Shown: positions 1 through 6,010 of the stretch, piece by piece
Position numbering within the stretch: the stretch's first letter is position 1
How the letters are laid out: every line of letters starts with the position of its first letter
Source: JSC-12 sp033764965
GTDB lineage: Bacteria; Cyanobacteriota; Cyanobacteriia; Leptolyngbyales; Leptolyngbyaceae
Direction: 5' to 3'
Length of the DNA: 10,213 nt
Assembly: GCA_033764965.1 (NCBI GenBank)
Contig: JANRIN010000207.1
Span: 1 to 10,213, forward strand
The notes under the pieces: generated by a model
The model's input: the letters and a program-made list of their open reading frames with translations, nothing else
The model's database searches: none
Told to the model about the DNA's origin: nothing
Translations under genes and position numbers: made by a program

Positions 1-2
1 AA

Positions 3-134
3 CGAACTCATTCCTGGATGAACCGATTTCGTCGCTTATTGATTCGATGGGAGAAGAAACCAGAAAACTACTTAGCACTCATTCACCTAGCTTGTGCTTG
101 CATTGCTATACGGGCTATTCGAGTTTTCGGATAG
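3..134 (+). CDS. IS5-family transposase, C-terminal end (cut by window start)
   Basis: Reading from base 3, 43 codons and a TAG stop (132-134) give a C-terminus that starts RTHSWMNRFRRLLIRWEKK and ends AIRVFG. An ERTxxWxNRFRRLxIRWEKK stretch followed by a short hydrophobic Ala/Cys-rich tail is the usual end of DDE transposases of the IS5 group. Bases 1-2 (aa) fit the last two bases of a GAA codon, so the family's glutamate before RT is probably just outside the window. No frameshift is visible in the part present, but whether the whole transposase is intact cannot be judged. The IS terminus must lie shortly after the stop, somewhere in 135-150, because recognisable foreign coding sequence on the other strand begins there. 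I could not define the terminal inverted repeat or target duplication without the left end. Confidence 0.8.
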   Translation, partial: RTHSWMNRFRRLLIRWEKKPENYLALIHLACACIAIRAIRVFG

Positions 135-146
135 GCTCTTAGTACC

Positions 147-265
147 TTTTTGTAATGGTTGAACAATCACCATCACTTCTAAATCAGCATTCGTAATGCC
201 AACGGGATTTGTAGGTGCAAGATGCCATCTTCGCCCACATGAGACTGTAGCTTGATACTGTGCAT
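147..265 (-). pseudogene. Frameshifted and truncated antitoxin-like small protein
   Basis: On the minus strand an ATG at 265-263, preceded by a purine-rich AAGGA ribosome-binding site, opens a frame beginning MHSIKLQSHVGEDGILHLQI. In this frame it stops after 29 codons. Moving one frame over at the C run (204-206) continues the protein as PVGITNADLEVMVIVQPLQK. Joined, the two pieces read like the small cyanobacterial proteins (SHVGxDGILxLxIP...EVMVIVQP) that often precede PIN-domain toxin genes and are annotated as antitoxins or hypothetical. A four-C run in place of the present three would restore the frame. The C-terminus and any partner toxin are missing: the IS5-type element begins where the family similarity ends. 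I infer a dead toxin-antitoxin remnant. The family match is from memory of the motif, not from a search. Confidence 0.6.
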
Positions 266-337
266 ATCTTCCTTCACCTCCGAGTCGTTACAGGCTACAA
301 GCGAATCTTCATTTTAGCGAGATTGGGAAGCATTTCC

Positions 338-1828
338 TTAGAAGGCATGGGGGACAGACTTGCCATTTCCGGCTTCGCGCTTGACGGTGTTAATTACTTT
401 GCTGCGGGCTTCCATGATTTGCCCAATTTCGCGGGCAAGGCTAGGTTTGCGTTCAATCAACATGGTGGCAATGTCAGAATAAATCAGGATGACTTCCAGA
501 TCCTCGATCGCCCGAATCGAAACCGTACTGGGTTGCCCCGTGAACAGCGCCATTTCGCCAAAAAAATCTCCCCGCGACAAGGAAAAGATTTCTTGCATCT
601 GCCCCAATGCTGTCTTAACGGTAACGCTGGCTTTACCCGCCAGAATGAGATGTAGTGCTTTCACTGGGTCGCCCTCGCCAATCACTTCCTCACCTGCCGC
701 AAAATTATGCAGAATCGCCCCTTTCGCCAAATCTTCTAAAGAATCAGGCTCCATTCGCACCAGTACTGGAATCGATTCTAAACTTTTTGTGACTTTGTGA
801 GACGTATGTTCTGCATTCGTACCAGAATTTTCAACCTGATAGATTTCGCGGACTGGAAAGGGAATGCGTAAGTTGTAACGTTGGTTGGCATACCAGACTC
901 GTGTTTGAAACTCATCTCGAATCCGCAAGCGATGCTGATAATCCTCAACGTAAAAAGTGACGCGGTAGGAGATGCCAAAGTCCTCATAGGCTACCGTTTC
1001 CACTTCCACCTCTGGCTCTGCCAGAACGCCCGGAGTGGAAAGCGCTGTGGCTTTCAAAACTTGCTTCACCAGGTTAGGCGGATGGCTAAAGGAAAAGCGC
1101 AAAAACACTTCTTCTTCATGGGCGCGAATCGGCTCACTATAGTTGGTAATCGTTTCTTTACCGATGATCAGATGGGGAATATTAATTTGGTAATTGTCGA
1201 TCGTTTCTAGCCGCACTGCTCGCCAATTGATATCTGTCACTTTGCCGATCGCATCCCCCACTTTCAGCCAGTCCCCCACATTAAAGGGACGCTCAAATAA
1301 CAGGGCAATGCCCGATACGATGCTACCCAGGGTATCTTGCAGAGCTAGCCCCAGAACGATCGAACCCACGCCCAGGGCAGTCACCAATCCTGCCAGGTCA
1401 ATTTCCCAGGTTGCTGACAGCACGATCGCCGTTCCCACCATGACTAAGAAGAATCGCGCCAGATCGCGAAACAATTTGGGAATCCTAGCTCTCCAGGTGT
1501 CTGCTTCTGAGTTGGACTCGGCTTCGGTAAAGACAACGACATTGACGAGAGACAACGACGCATGAATGGTGCAAATCCAAAATAATGTCTCTACGAACTT
1601 AACAAGTTGCCCATCGGGATTTAATTGCAGGATATGAGTTAGAAACAGCAGTAGAACTAAGTTTGGAATTAATAAATTTCGGAAAATTCGCAAGGTTGAT
1701 GCTAAAGCGTTGCCCTGTTGCTTGAGGGTATGAATGACTTCCCCTAGAATCAACTCTGCAACGGGAAACCCGATCGCGAGTGCCAGCGCCCAGTTCAACA
1801 GATGGTCTGCCCAAATGTCAGTAGTCAT
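338..1828 (-). CDS. MscS-type mechanosensitive channel with C-terminal cyclic-nucleotide-binding domain
   Basis: This 496-residue inner-membrane protein belongs to the bCNG-type branch of the MscS superfamily. Hydrophobic segments lie near residues 8-30, 50-70, 76-100 and 121-141, followed by the glycine/alanine-rich pore helix 146-180 (LGVGSIVLGLALQD, then FERPFNVGDWLKV). The cytoplasmic MscS beta domain follows (about 181-245, with NYQINIPHLIIGKETITNY), then the alpha/beta domain to about 330. Residues 352-475 form a CRP/PKA-type cyclic-nucleotide domain, with GEEVIGEGD and the phosphate-binding cassette FFGEMALFTGQPSTVSIRA (422-440). The ribose-contacting Glu425 is present, but the usual phosphate-binding arginine is Ser434. 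The start ATG overlaps the stop of the upstream cyclase gene (ATGA), so the two are probably translationally coupled. A role in osmotic or ionic balance tuned by a cyclic nucleotide is inferred. No terminator was seen after the stop. Confidence 0.9.
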   Translation of the reverse strand: MTTDIWADHLLNWALALAIGFPVAELILGEVIHTLKQQGNALASTLRIFRNLLIPNLVLLLFLTHILQLNPDGQLVKFVETLFWICTIHASLSLVNVVVFTEAESNSEADTWRARIPKLFRDLARFFLVMVGTAIVLSATWEIDLAGLVTALGVGSIVLGLALQDTLGSIVSGIALLFERPFNVGDWLKVGDAIGKVTDINWRAVRLETIDNYQINIPHLIIGKETITNYSEPIRAHEEEVFLRFSFSHPPNLVKQVLKATALSTPGVLAEPEVEVETVAYEDFGISYRVTFYVEDYQHRLRIRDEFQTRVWYANQRYNLRIPFPVREIYQVENSGTNAEHTSHKVTKSLESIPVLVRMEPDSLEDLAKGAILHNFAAGEEVIGEGDPVKALHLILAGKASVTVKTALGQMQEIFSLSRGDFFGEMALFTGQPSTVSIRAIEDLEVILIYSDIATMLIERKPSLAREIGQIMEARSKVINTVKREAGNGKSVPHAF

Positions 1829-3966
1829 ACCTCTGCCCCCCGTTTACCAGCACTTTTCAGCCGCCAAACTCCTAATTCTTGCTCAGAATGCTGGTTCAAG
1901 TTATCGACCCATTCAAAGTCGTACAGGTCTTGCAAATAATCATGCACGATTTGAGAAACCAGGATGCCACCGGGGTTCGCAGGCGATCGCGCCAAAATAA
2001 TGTTTGCCGCGTTGACCGTATCGCCCCAGACATCGTAGATCACCTTTTTTCTGCCCACAATGCCGGCAATCACATCTCCAGAGTGAATGCTGATTTTGAC
2101 ATCCAGTTGACAGCCTTTCTCGTAGTTAAAGCGCCGCACCAGCGATCGCACTTCAACCGCAAAATCGATCGTGCGATTCATATGATCCAGGCGAGGAGCA
2201 GATAAACCGCACACTGCCATGTAGTTATCGCCACTGGTTTTAATTTTTTCCACCCCAAAGCGTTCGGTTGCCTCATCAAATGTTGTCACCAAATCATTCA
2301 GCGTTTTGACTGCTTCATACACGTTCATCGACTCTGATAAATCAGTAAATCCGGTCACATCTGCAAACAGCACCGTCACATTAGAAACCTGGTCGGCAAT
2401 ATCTTTTTCGCCAGCTTTCAAGCGTTTAGCAACAGCAGCCGGAAAAATATTCAGTAAAAGTTCTTCATTTTCGCGATTCTTCTGCTCAATCATGTCCGTT
2501 TTCGCTTGTAGGCTATGCACCATATCATTAAACGCATGAGCGAGTTCGCCAAACTCATCCTGAGAATTGAGCGTTACCAGAGCATCCACTTCTCCTTCTC
2601 CAATTTTTTTGGCACTGGTAATTAAGGTGTTAATTGGTTTGATAAAGATGTAAGACAACACCATTGAGGCAACGGTAATCAGCAAAATAATTAAGGTTGC
2701 CCAAATTAAAATCACTCGTTGAAAGGTATATACGGGAGCATAGGCTTCGGCTAAATCCATTTCTGCCAAAATTGCCCAGTTCAAACCTGGAATATCCAGA
2801 GGCGCATAGGAACTGAGTACGGGAATGCCGCGATAATCGTTGACGACTCGCGTACCTTCTCGTTGGGCGAGGGCTTCTTGTACGGCTGTGGTATTGACTT
2901 CCTGCTGCAAAATTGAAGTACCAAATCGCTGCATTGCCTCGATCGTGTCTTCGCTGACATGAATGTTTTGCAGCAGTTCCAGATACCGTTCCGGTTCTTC
3001 AATCAAAAAGCGAGACACCGATCGCATGGTGTGGTCTTGTCCCACCAAATAAGTCTCACCAGAATCGCCTAATCCATCATCTTTCCAGTTTTTGTTGCCT
3101 GTCATCACCCGATTAATTTCATCCACGGGAAACTGCAACGCCAAAACGCCAATGAAGCTGGAATGGTCAAAAATCGGGGCGGCAATAAAGGCGGCAGGTG
3201 ATCCGTAGGAAGGTTTGTATTGATCAAAGTCCACAATTTTGGTGTAGCCCGTTCCCTTGGCTTCGATCGCCGCTGCCACCGCTTTTGCCAGGTTGCTGTT
3301 GTTGTAAGGACCGGAAAACAAACTAGTGCCATAATCGACTTCTTTAAAGATGGAATACACGATCGCACCACTTTCAGCATCAATCAGAAATAAGTCATAG
3401 TAACCAAAGCGATCGTGAAATTTCTCTAACACCGGATGATATTTGGCATGAACCTGGCTGTAGCTGCTGCCATCATTCGCATCATCGAGTAGATGCTTTT
3501 TGCCAACGGGATTAGGGTTGTTGGCGATGTAGTGATATTGCAAATAGCGGGCAGCGGCAGTGGTTGGTTGATAGAGTGCTGGAATTGGGGTGCCTTCGTG
3601 CAACTTTGCCAGTTTGGGTAAATATTCGTGCTGGTAGTAAGTGTCGATCGCCCCGTCCCACTCGGCAGGAATGGAAGTGGTTTCCAGTTGATGGTAGGCG
3701 GTCTCAAACTCTTTCATGGCATTGACCATCATCAAGTCTTCACTCAATGCTTGAGTTTGGGCTTGAATATTTTCAAAATAAGCCTGAATTTGATATGCCT
3801 TAGACGCTCGAACACTCGTAAGCTGACTAAAAATGCGATTGGTTAGATTGGTTTCGCCGCTGTGGTAGCAGAGGTAGGCGATTGCAAACATGGCGCACAC
3901 ACTCACCGTTAGCAACATGACCATGAGTTGTGATCGTAAACTGGCTTGGAATTTCAGATTGAGCAT
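1825..3966 (-). CDS. Membrane receptor adenylate cyclase (dCache-HAMP-class III cyclase)
   Basis: This 713-residue protein would convert ATP to cAMP in response to an external ligand. There is a membrane helix at 13-35, a large periplasmic double-Cache sensor at about 40-405 (YYDLFLIDAESGAIVYS, PAAFIAAPIFD, SGETYLVGQD, and IPVLSSYAPL near its end), and a second helix at 416-441. A HAMP domain (about 441-492, Pro444), a short signalling helix (LLLNIFPAAVAKRLKAGE) and the catalytic domain (525-690) follow. Metal-binding Asp536 and Asp580 are present. Lys576 (KIKTSGD) and Asp645 (YDVWGD) are the adenine-selecting pair, so adenylate rather than guanylate cyclase is predicted. Asn652 of the transition-state pair is kept, but the partner arginine position is Ile656. 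The ATG at 3966 has a weak GGAA-like ribosome-binding site. It is the first gene of an operon with the cyclic-nucleotide MscS channel and overlaps it by 4 bases. Confidence 0.9.
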   Translation of the reverse strand: MLNLKFQASLRSQLMVMLLTVSVCAMFAIAYLCYHSGETNLTNRIFSQLTSVRASKAYQIQAYFENIQAQTQALSEDLMMVNAMKEFETAYHQLETTSIPAEWDGAIDTYYQHEYLPKLAKLHEGTPIPALYQPTTAAARYLQYHYIANNPNPVGKKHLLDDANDGSSYSQVHAKYHPVLEKFHDRFGYYDLFLIDAESGAIVYSIFKEVDYGTSLFSGPYNNSNLAKAVAAAIEAKGTGYTKIVDFDQYKPSYGSPAAFIAAPIFDHSSFIGVLALQFPVDEINRVMTGNKNWKDDGLGDSGETYLVGQDHTMRSVSRFLIEEPERYLELLQNIHVSEDTIEAMQRFGTSILQQEVNTTAVQEALAQREGTRVVNDYRGIPVLSSYAPLDIPGLNWAILAEMDLAEAYAPVYTFQRVILIWATLIILLITVASMVLSYIFIKPINTLITSAKKIGEGEVDALVTLNSQDEFGELAHAFNDMVHSLQAKTDMIEQKNRENEELLLNIFPAAVAKRLKAGEKDIADQVSNVTVLFADVTGFTDLSESMNVYEAVKTLNDLVTTFDEATERFGVEKIKTSGDNYMAVCGLSAPRLDHMNRTIDFAVEVRSLVRRFNYEKGCQLDVKISIHSGDVIAGIVGRKKVIYDVWGDTVNAANIILARSPANPGGILVSQIVHDYLQDLYDFEWVDNLNQHSEQELGVWRLKSAGKRGAEV

Positions 3967-3978
3967 CGGTTCCGTACA

Positions 3979-3993
3979 AACTGAATTTCAGTT
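3979..3993. promoter_or_regulatory. Palindrome next to a possible cyclase promoter
   Basis: The sequence aactgaa-t-ttcagtt is a perfect 7-base inverted repeat around one central base. It lies 12 bases upstream of the cyclase start codon. On the minus strand it follows a TATATT hexamer (4000-3995), a reasonable -10 box, so transcription would begin inside the palindrome. The matching -35 is poor (TTGTCC at a 19-base distance), as expected for an activator- or alternative-sigma-dependent promoter. An operator function is inference. Confidence 0.3.
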
Positions 3994-4006
3994 GAATATA
4001 GTTTTG

Positions 4007-4098
4007 GTCAGAACGCTTAGGACAAAGAGAAAGCTGAAAAGCTAAAGCTGGGCAGGCGTTCTGACTCGCCTCTGCCACGTTACACATGGCAGAGGCGA
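4007..4098. repeat. Two abutting perfect inverted repeats upstream of the cyclase operon
   Basis: Stem A pairs gtcagaacgc (4007-4016) with gcgttctgac (4056-4065), a perfect 10-base match. Stem B starts at the next base and pairs tcgcctctgcca (4066-4077) with tggcagaggcga (4087-4098), a perfect 12-base match around a 9-base loop. The interior of stem A, read on the minus strand, holds three AGCTTT copies. The unit lies between the arsR-like gene and the cyclase gene, both on the minus strand. No T-run follows either stem, so it is not a standard terminator. It could be a small mobile repeat, a structured transcript element or an arsR 3' end. Confidence 0.55.
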
Positions 4099-4186
4099 TA
4101 ACGCTGAATCCATCAGAATACGCCAAACTCTGAATTGGTTTTGTCATGGAAATGCCATGTTCAGAATTTCTTAGGAATGTGTCAGG

Positions 4187-4513
4187 CTACTGCGGCGATC
4201 GCAACACTGCCTCCAATAAACCCGGAAACAGGTTATCTAAGTCTTGCTGCCGCAAAGAATTGATGTGAGTTGTGCCTTCTTTGCGCGTGTAAATCACTCC
4301 GGCTTCTCGTAAAATTCGGAAGTGATGGGAAAGGGTCGATTTGGCAATGCCTTCAGCTACAATCTCGCGCACAGCATCATCGCAGCCCGAACAGGATAGC
4401 TCTCCTTTCGCTGCCAACAATTTCACAATTTTTAACCGCACGGGATCACCTAGCGCATAAAGCACGCCCGCTAAAGCAATGGATTGACGATCGGGATGAA
4501 CAAACGGTCTCAT
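4187..4513 (-). CDS. ArsR/SmtB-family transcriptional regulator with CxxC motif
   Basis: This is a 108-residue winged-helix repressor of normal size for the family. The N-terminal LAGVLYALGDPVRLKIVKLL (15-33) is the ArsR dimer and helix-2 signature. The recognition helix-turn-helix is IAKSTLSHHFRILREAGVI (56-74), followed by the wing YTRKEGTTHI. Between them, Cys41 and Cys44 (SCSGCDD) stand where arsenic-sensing relatives carry their ELCVCDL cysteines, but the spacing differs. A thiol-based sensor of electrophiles, oxidants or metal(loid)s is therefore plausible. The gene diverges from the alkene reductase gene across an 83-base gap with a perfect inverted repeat, so it probably represses that gene and itself. 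The start ATG has no clear ribosome-binding site. A minus-strand -10-like GATACT lies so close to the ATG that a leaderless transcript is possible. Confidence 0.9.
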   Translation of the reverse strand: MRPFVHPDRQSIALAGVLYALGDPVRLKIVKLLAAKGELSCSGCDDAVREIVAEGIAKSTLSHHFRILREAGVIYTRKEGTTHINSLRQQDLDNLFPGLLEAVLRSPQ

Positions 4514-4515
4514 AC

Positions 4516-4545
4516 TTGACAGTATCTCACAACCAGTCCTACTAT
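4516..4545 (+). promoter_or_regulatory. Likely sigma-70 promoter of the alkene reductase gene
   Basis: TTGACA (4516-4521) is a perfect -35 hexamer. TACTAT (4540-4545, four of six matches) lies 18 bases downstream as -10. Transcription would start near 4552, leaving a leader of about 45 bases before the ATG at 4597. That ATG is preceded by a GAGG ribosome-binding site at 4588-4591. The -10 overlaps the left end of the 14-base inverted repeat. Confidence 0.6.
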
Positions 4546-4579
4546 TTCAATAGTTCAACTTTATCGAACTATTGAAATA
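4543..4579. promoter_or_regulatory. Perfect 14-base inverted repeat, probable ArsR operator
   Basis: The arms tatttcaatagttc (4543-4556) and gaactattgaaata (4566-4579) are exact reverse complements separated by 9 bases. The site begins inside the likely -10 box of the reductase promoter and covers its start point, the usual position for repression by an ArsR-family dimer. It is also about 30-65 bases upstream of the divergent arsR-like gene, which fits joint autoregulation. Symmetry and position are seen directly; the binding protein is inferred from adjacency. Confidence 0.7.
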
Positions 4580-4596
4580 AATCACTTGAGGTTTTT

Positions 4597-5688
4597 ATGA
4601 CCCTCGACCATCTTTTCTCACCCCTGCCAGTGGGTAGCATGAGTTTGCCCAACCGAATTGTGATGGCTCCTCTAACCCGTGGTCGCGCTGGCAAAGAGCG
4701 CATCCCCAACGAGCTAATGCTGGAGTACTACGCTGCGCGAGCGGATGCTGGGCTGATCATTTCTGAAGCTACACAGATTTCTGAGCAGGCGGCAGGCTGG
4801 GATGAATCCCCCGGAATTCACACCGCTGCTCAGGTAGAAGGATGGCAAAAAATTACTGCTGCCGTACATCGCCACGGCGGACGGATCGTGCTGCAACTCT
4901 GGCATACGGGGCGGGCTTCCCATCCTGATTTTCAACCGGGTGGCGTGTTGCCAGTGTCATCATCAGCGATCGCCATCAAGGGCGAAAGTCACACGCCCTA
5001 CGGGAAAAAGCCCTATGTTGCGCCTCGTCCGTTGGAGTTAGATGAAATTCCGGGAGTGGTGCAACAATATGCCGAAGCAACGTTACGGGCACAAGAAGCT
5101 GGCTTTGATGGGGTAGAAATTCACGCTGCCAATGGGTATTTGATTGACCAGTTTTTGAGAGATGGAGTGAATCAACGCACCGATGCTTATGGTGGCAGTA
5201 TCCCGAATCGGACTCGACTGTTGCTCGAAGTGACTGAAGCGGTTGTGAATGCCTGGAGCAGCGATCGAGTGGGCGTGCGGCTTTCCCCCACAAATCCTTT
5301 TAATGATATGCATGACAGTGATCCGAGGGCAACGTTTACCTACGCTGCCGACGCCTTAAACGCCTTCAGTCTCGCCTACTTGCATATTCTCGAAGCCTTG
5401 CCAGGACATTTTCTTGCCTTCGAAGGCGAACGCCACACTCCAGCGATCCGGGAGGTGTTTAACGGCGTGCTGATGATCAATGGGGGTTACGATGCGGCAA
5501 AAGGGGAAGCCGCGATCGCCAGAGGAGAAGCTGATCTGGTTGCCTACGGTGTTCCGTTTATTGCCAATCCTGATCTAGTCGAACGATTTCGTTCGGGTGC
5601 GCCACTAAACCCACCGGATCAAACCACCTTCTACAGCCGTGGGGCAAAGGGCTACACCGACTACCCCGTACTCACTTGTGAATGTTGA
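4597..5688 (+). CDS. Alkene reductase, old yellow enzyme family (NemA-like)
   Basis: This 363-residue FMN enzyme of the OYE family uses NAD(P)H to reduce activated C=C bonds of enones and sometimes nitro compounds or nitrate esters. The TIM-barrel landmarks are in order: NRIVMAPLTRGRA with flavin-site Thr27, IVLQLWHTGRASH with Gln100 and Trp102, and EIHAANGYLIDQFLRD with substrate-anchoring His176/Asn179 and proton donor Tyr181. NQRTDAYGGSIPNRTRLLLEV, Arg228 and the C-terminal phosphate-site GGYD...ADLVAYGVPFIANPDL follow. NemA-type proteins end at GYTDYPxL. This one continues with TCEC because the frame runs into antisense glycerol-kinase sequence. The GAGG site 5 bases before the ATG supports the start. 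The divergent ArsR-type gene and the inverted repeat in its promoter suggest inducible detoxification of electrophiles. Confidence 0.95.
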   Translation: MTLDHLFSPLPVGSMSLPNRIVMAPLTRGRAGKERIPNELMLEYYAARADAGLIISEATQISEQAAGWDESPGIHTAAQVEGWQKITAAVHRHGGRIVLQLWHTGRASHPDFQPGGVLPVSSSAIAIKGESHTPYGKKPYVAPRPLELDEIPGVVQQYAEATLRAQEAGFDGVEIHAANGYLIDQFLRDGVNQRTDAYGGSIPNRTRLLLEVTEAVVNAWSSDRVGVRLSPTNPFNDMHDSDPRATFTYAADALNAFSLAYLHILEALPGHFLAFEGERHTPAIREVFNGVLMINGGYDAAKGEAAIARGEADLVAYGVPFIANPDLVERFRSGAPLNPPDQTTFYSRGAKGYTDYPVLTCEC

Positions 5689-5938
5689 ACAAAAGAGTGC
5701 GGCTGGCGTTGGTGACATCGGTGATGTGCAACCGTCCGTCGGTGAGCTTCCAGATCAGCCAACTATCAACAGTGCCAAAGGCTAGGTCGCCTCGCTTCGC
5801 TTTTTCTCTCGCTTTGGGTACGTTGTCGAGCAGCCATTTCAACTTGGTGCCGCTGAAATAGGCATCGATCAACAAGCCTGTTTTTGCCTGAACCAGCGGC
5901 TCTTGTCCCGCAGCTTTTAGTTCATCGCAGTAGGGGGG
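5675..5938 (-). pseudogene. glpK: Glycerol kinase (glpK) internal fragment
   Basis: The minus strand encodes about 88 uninterrupted codons. They begin near PYCDELKAAGQEPLVQAKTG, pass through LLIDAYFSGTKLKWLLDNV and RGDLAFGTVDSWLIWKLTDG, and end at DVTNASRTLLFNIH. This matches the middle of the N-terminal FGGY domain of glycerol kinase (roughly E. coli GlpK residues 105-200), the enzyme making glycerol 3-phosphate from ATP and glycerol. The N-terminal nucleotide-binding part, the glycerol-binding Arg-Glu and Trp residues and the whole C-terminal half are missing. There is no ATG, and a stop follows one codon after NIH. It overlaps the 3' end of the alkene reductase gene antisense. The lack of internal stops implies a recent deletion. 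It cannot be a working kinase. Confidence 0.85.
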
Positions 5939-6010
5939 AGTACTGGGGTATATTGTCGGAATGACCAGTATGTCTCTGGTTCCTTATTTGAGATCGTGCT
6001 AATTAACTTA

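Noticed and set aside
260..655. A 131-codon plus-strand open frame
   Set aside because: It is antisense to the cyclic-nucleotide domain of the MscS channel and has no recognisable protein features.
4031..4049. Three AGCTTT copies (minus strand) as a CRISPR-like or iteron array
   Set aside because: The units are too short and too few, with no constant spacers; they are noted only as the loop of stem A.
4066..4098. The 12-base stem as a rho-independent terminator of the arsR-like gene
   Set aside because: No T-run follows on either strand, and the stem abuts a second perfect stem, so it is reported as a repeat instead.
3827..4147. A 106-codon minus-strand open frame before the cyclase gene
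   Set aside because: It crosses the two hairpins and overlaps the cyclase start in another frame; the composition looks like translated non-coding sequence.
5672..5875. A short minus-strand TTG-start gene as a real 67-residue protein
   Set aside because: Similarity to glycerol kinase extends upstream of the TTG without any start codon, so it is an internal fragment of glpK.
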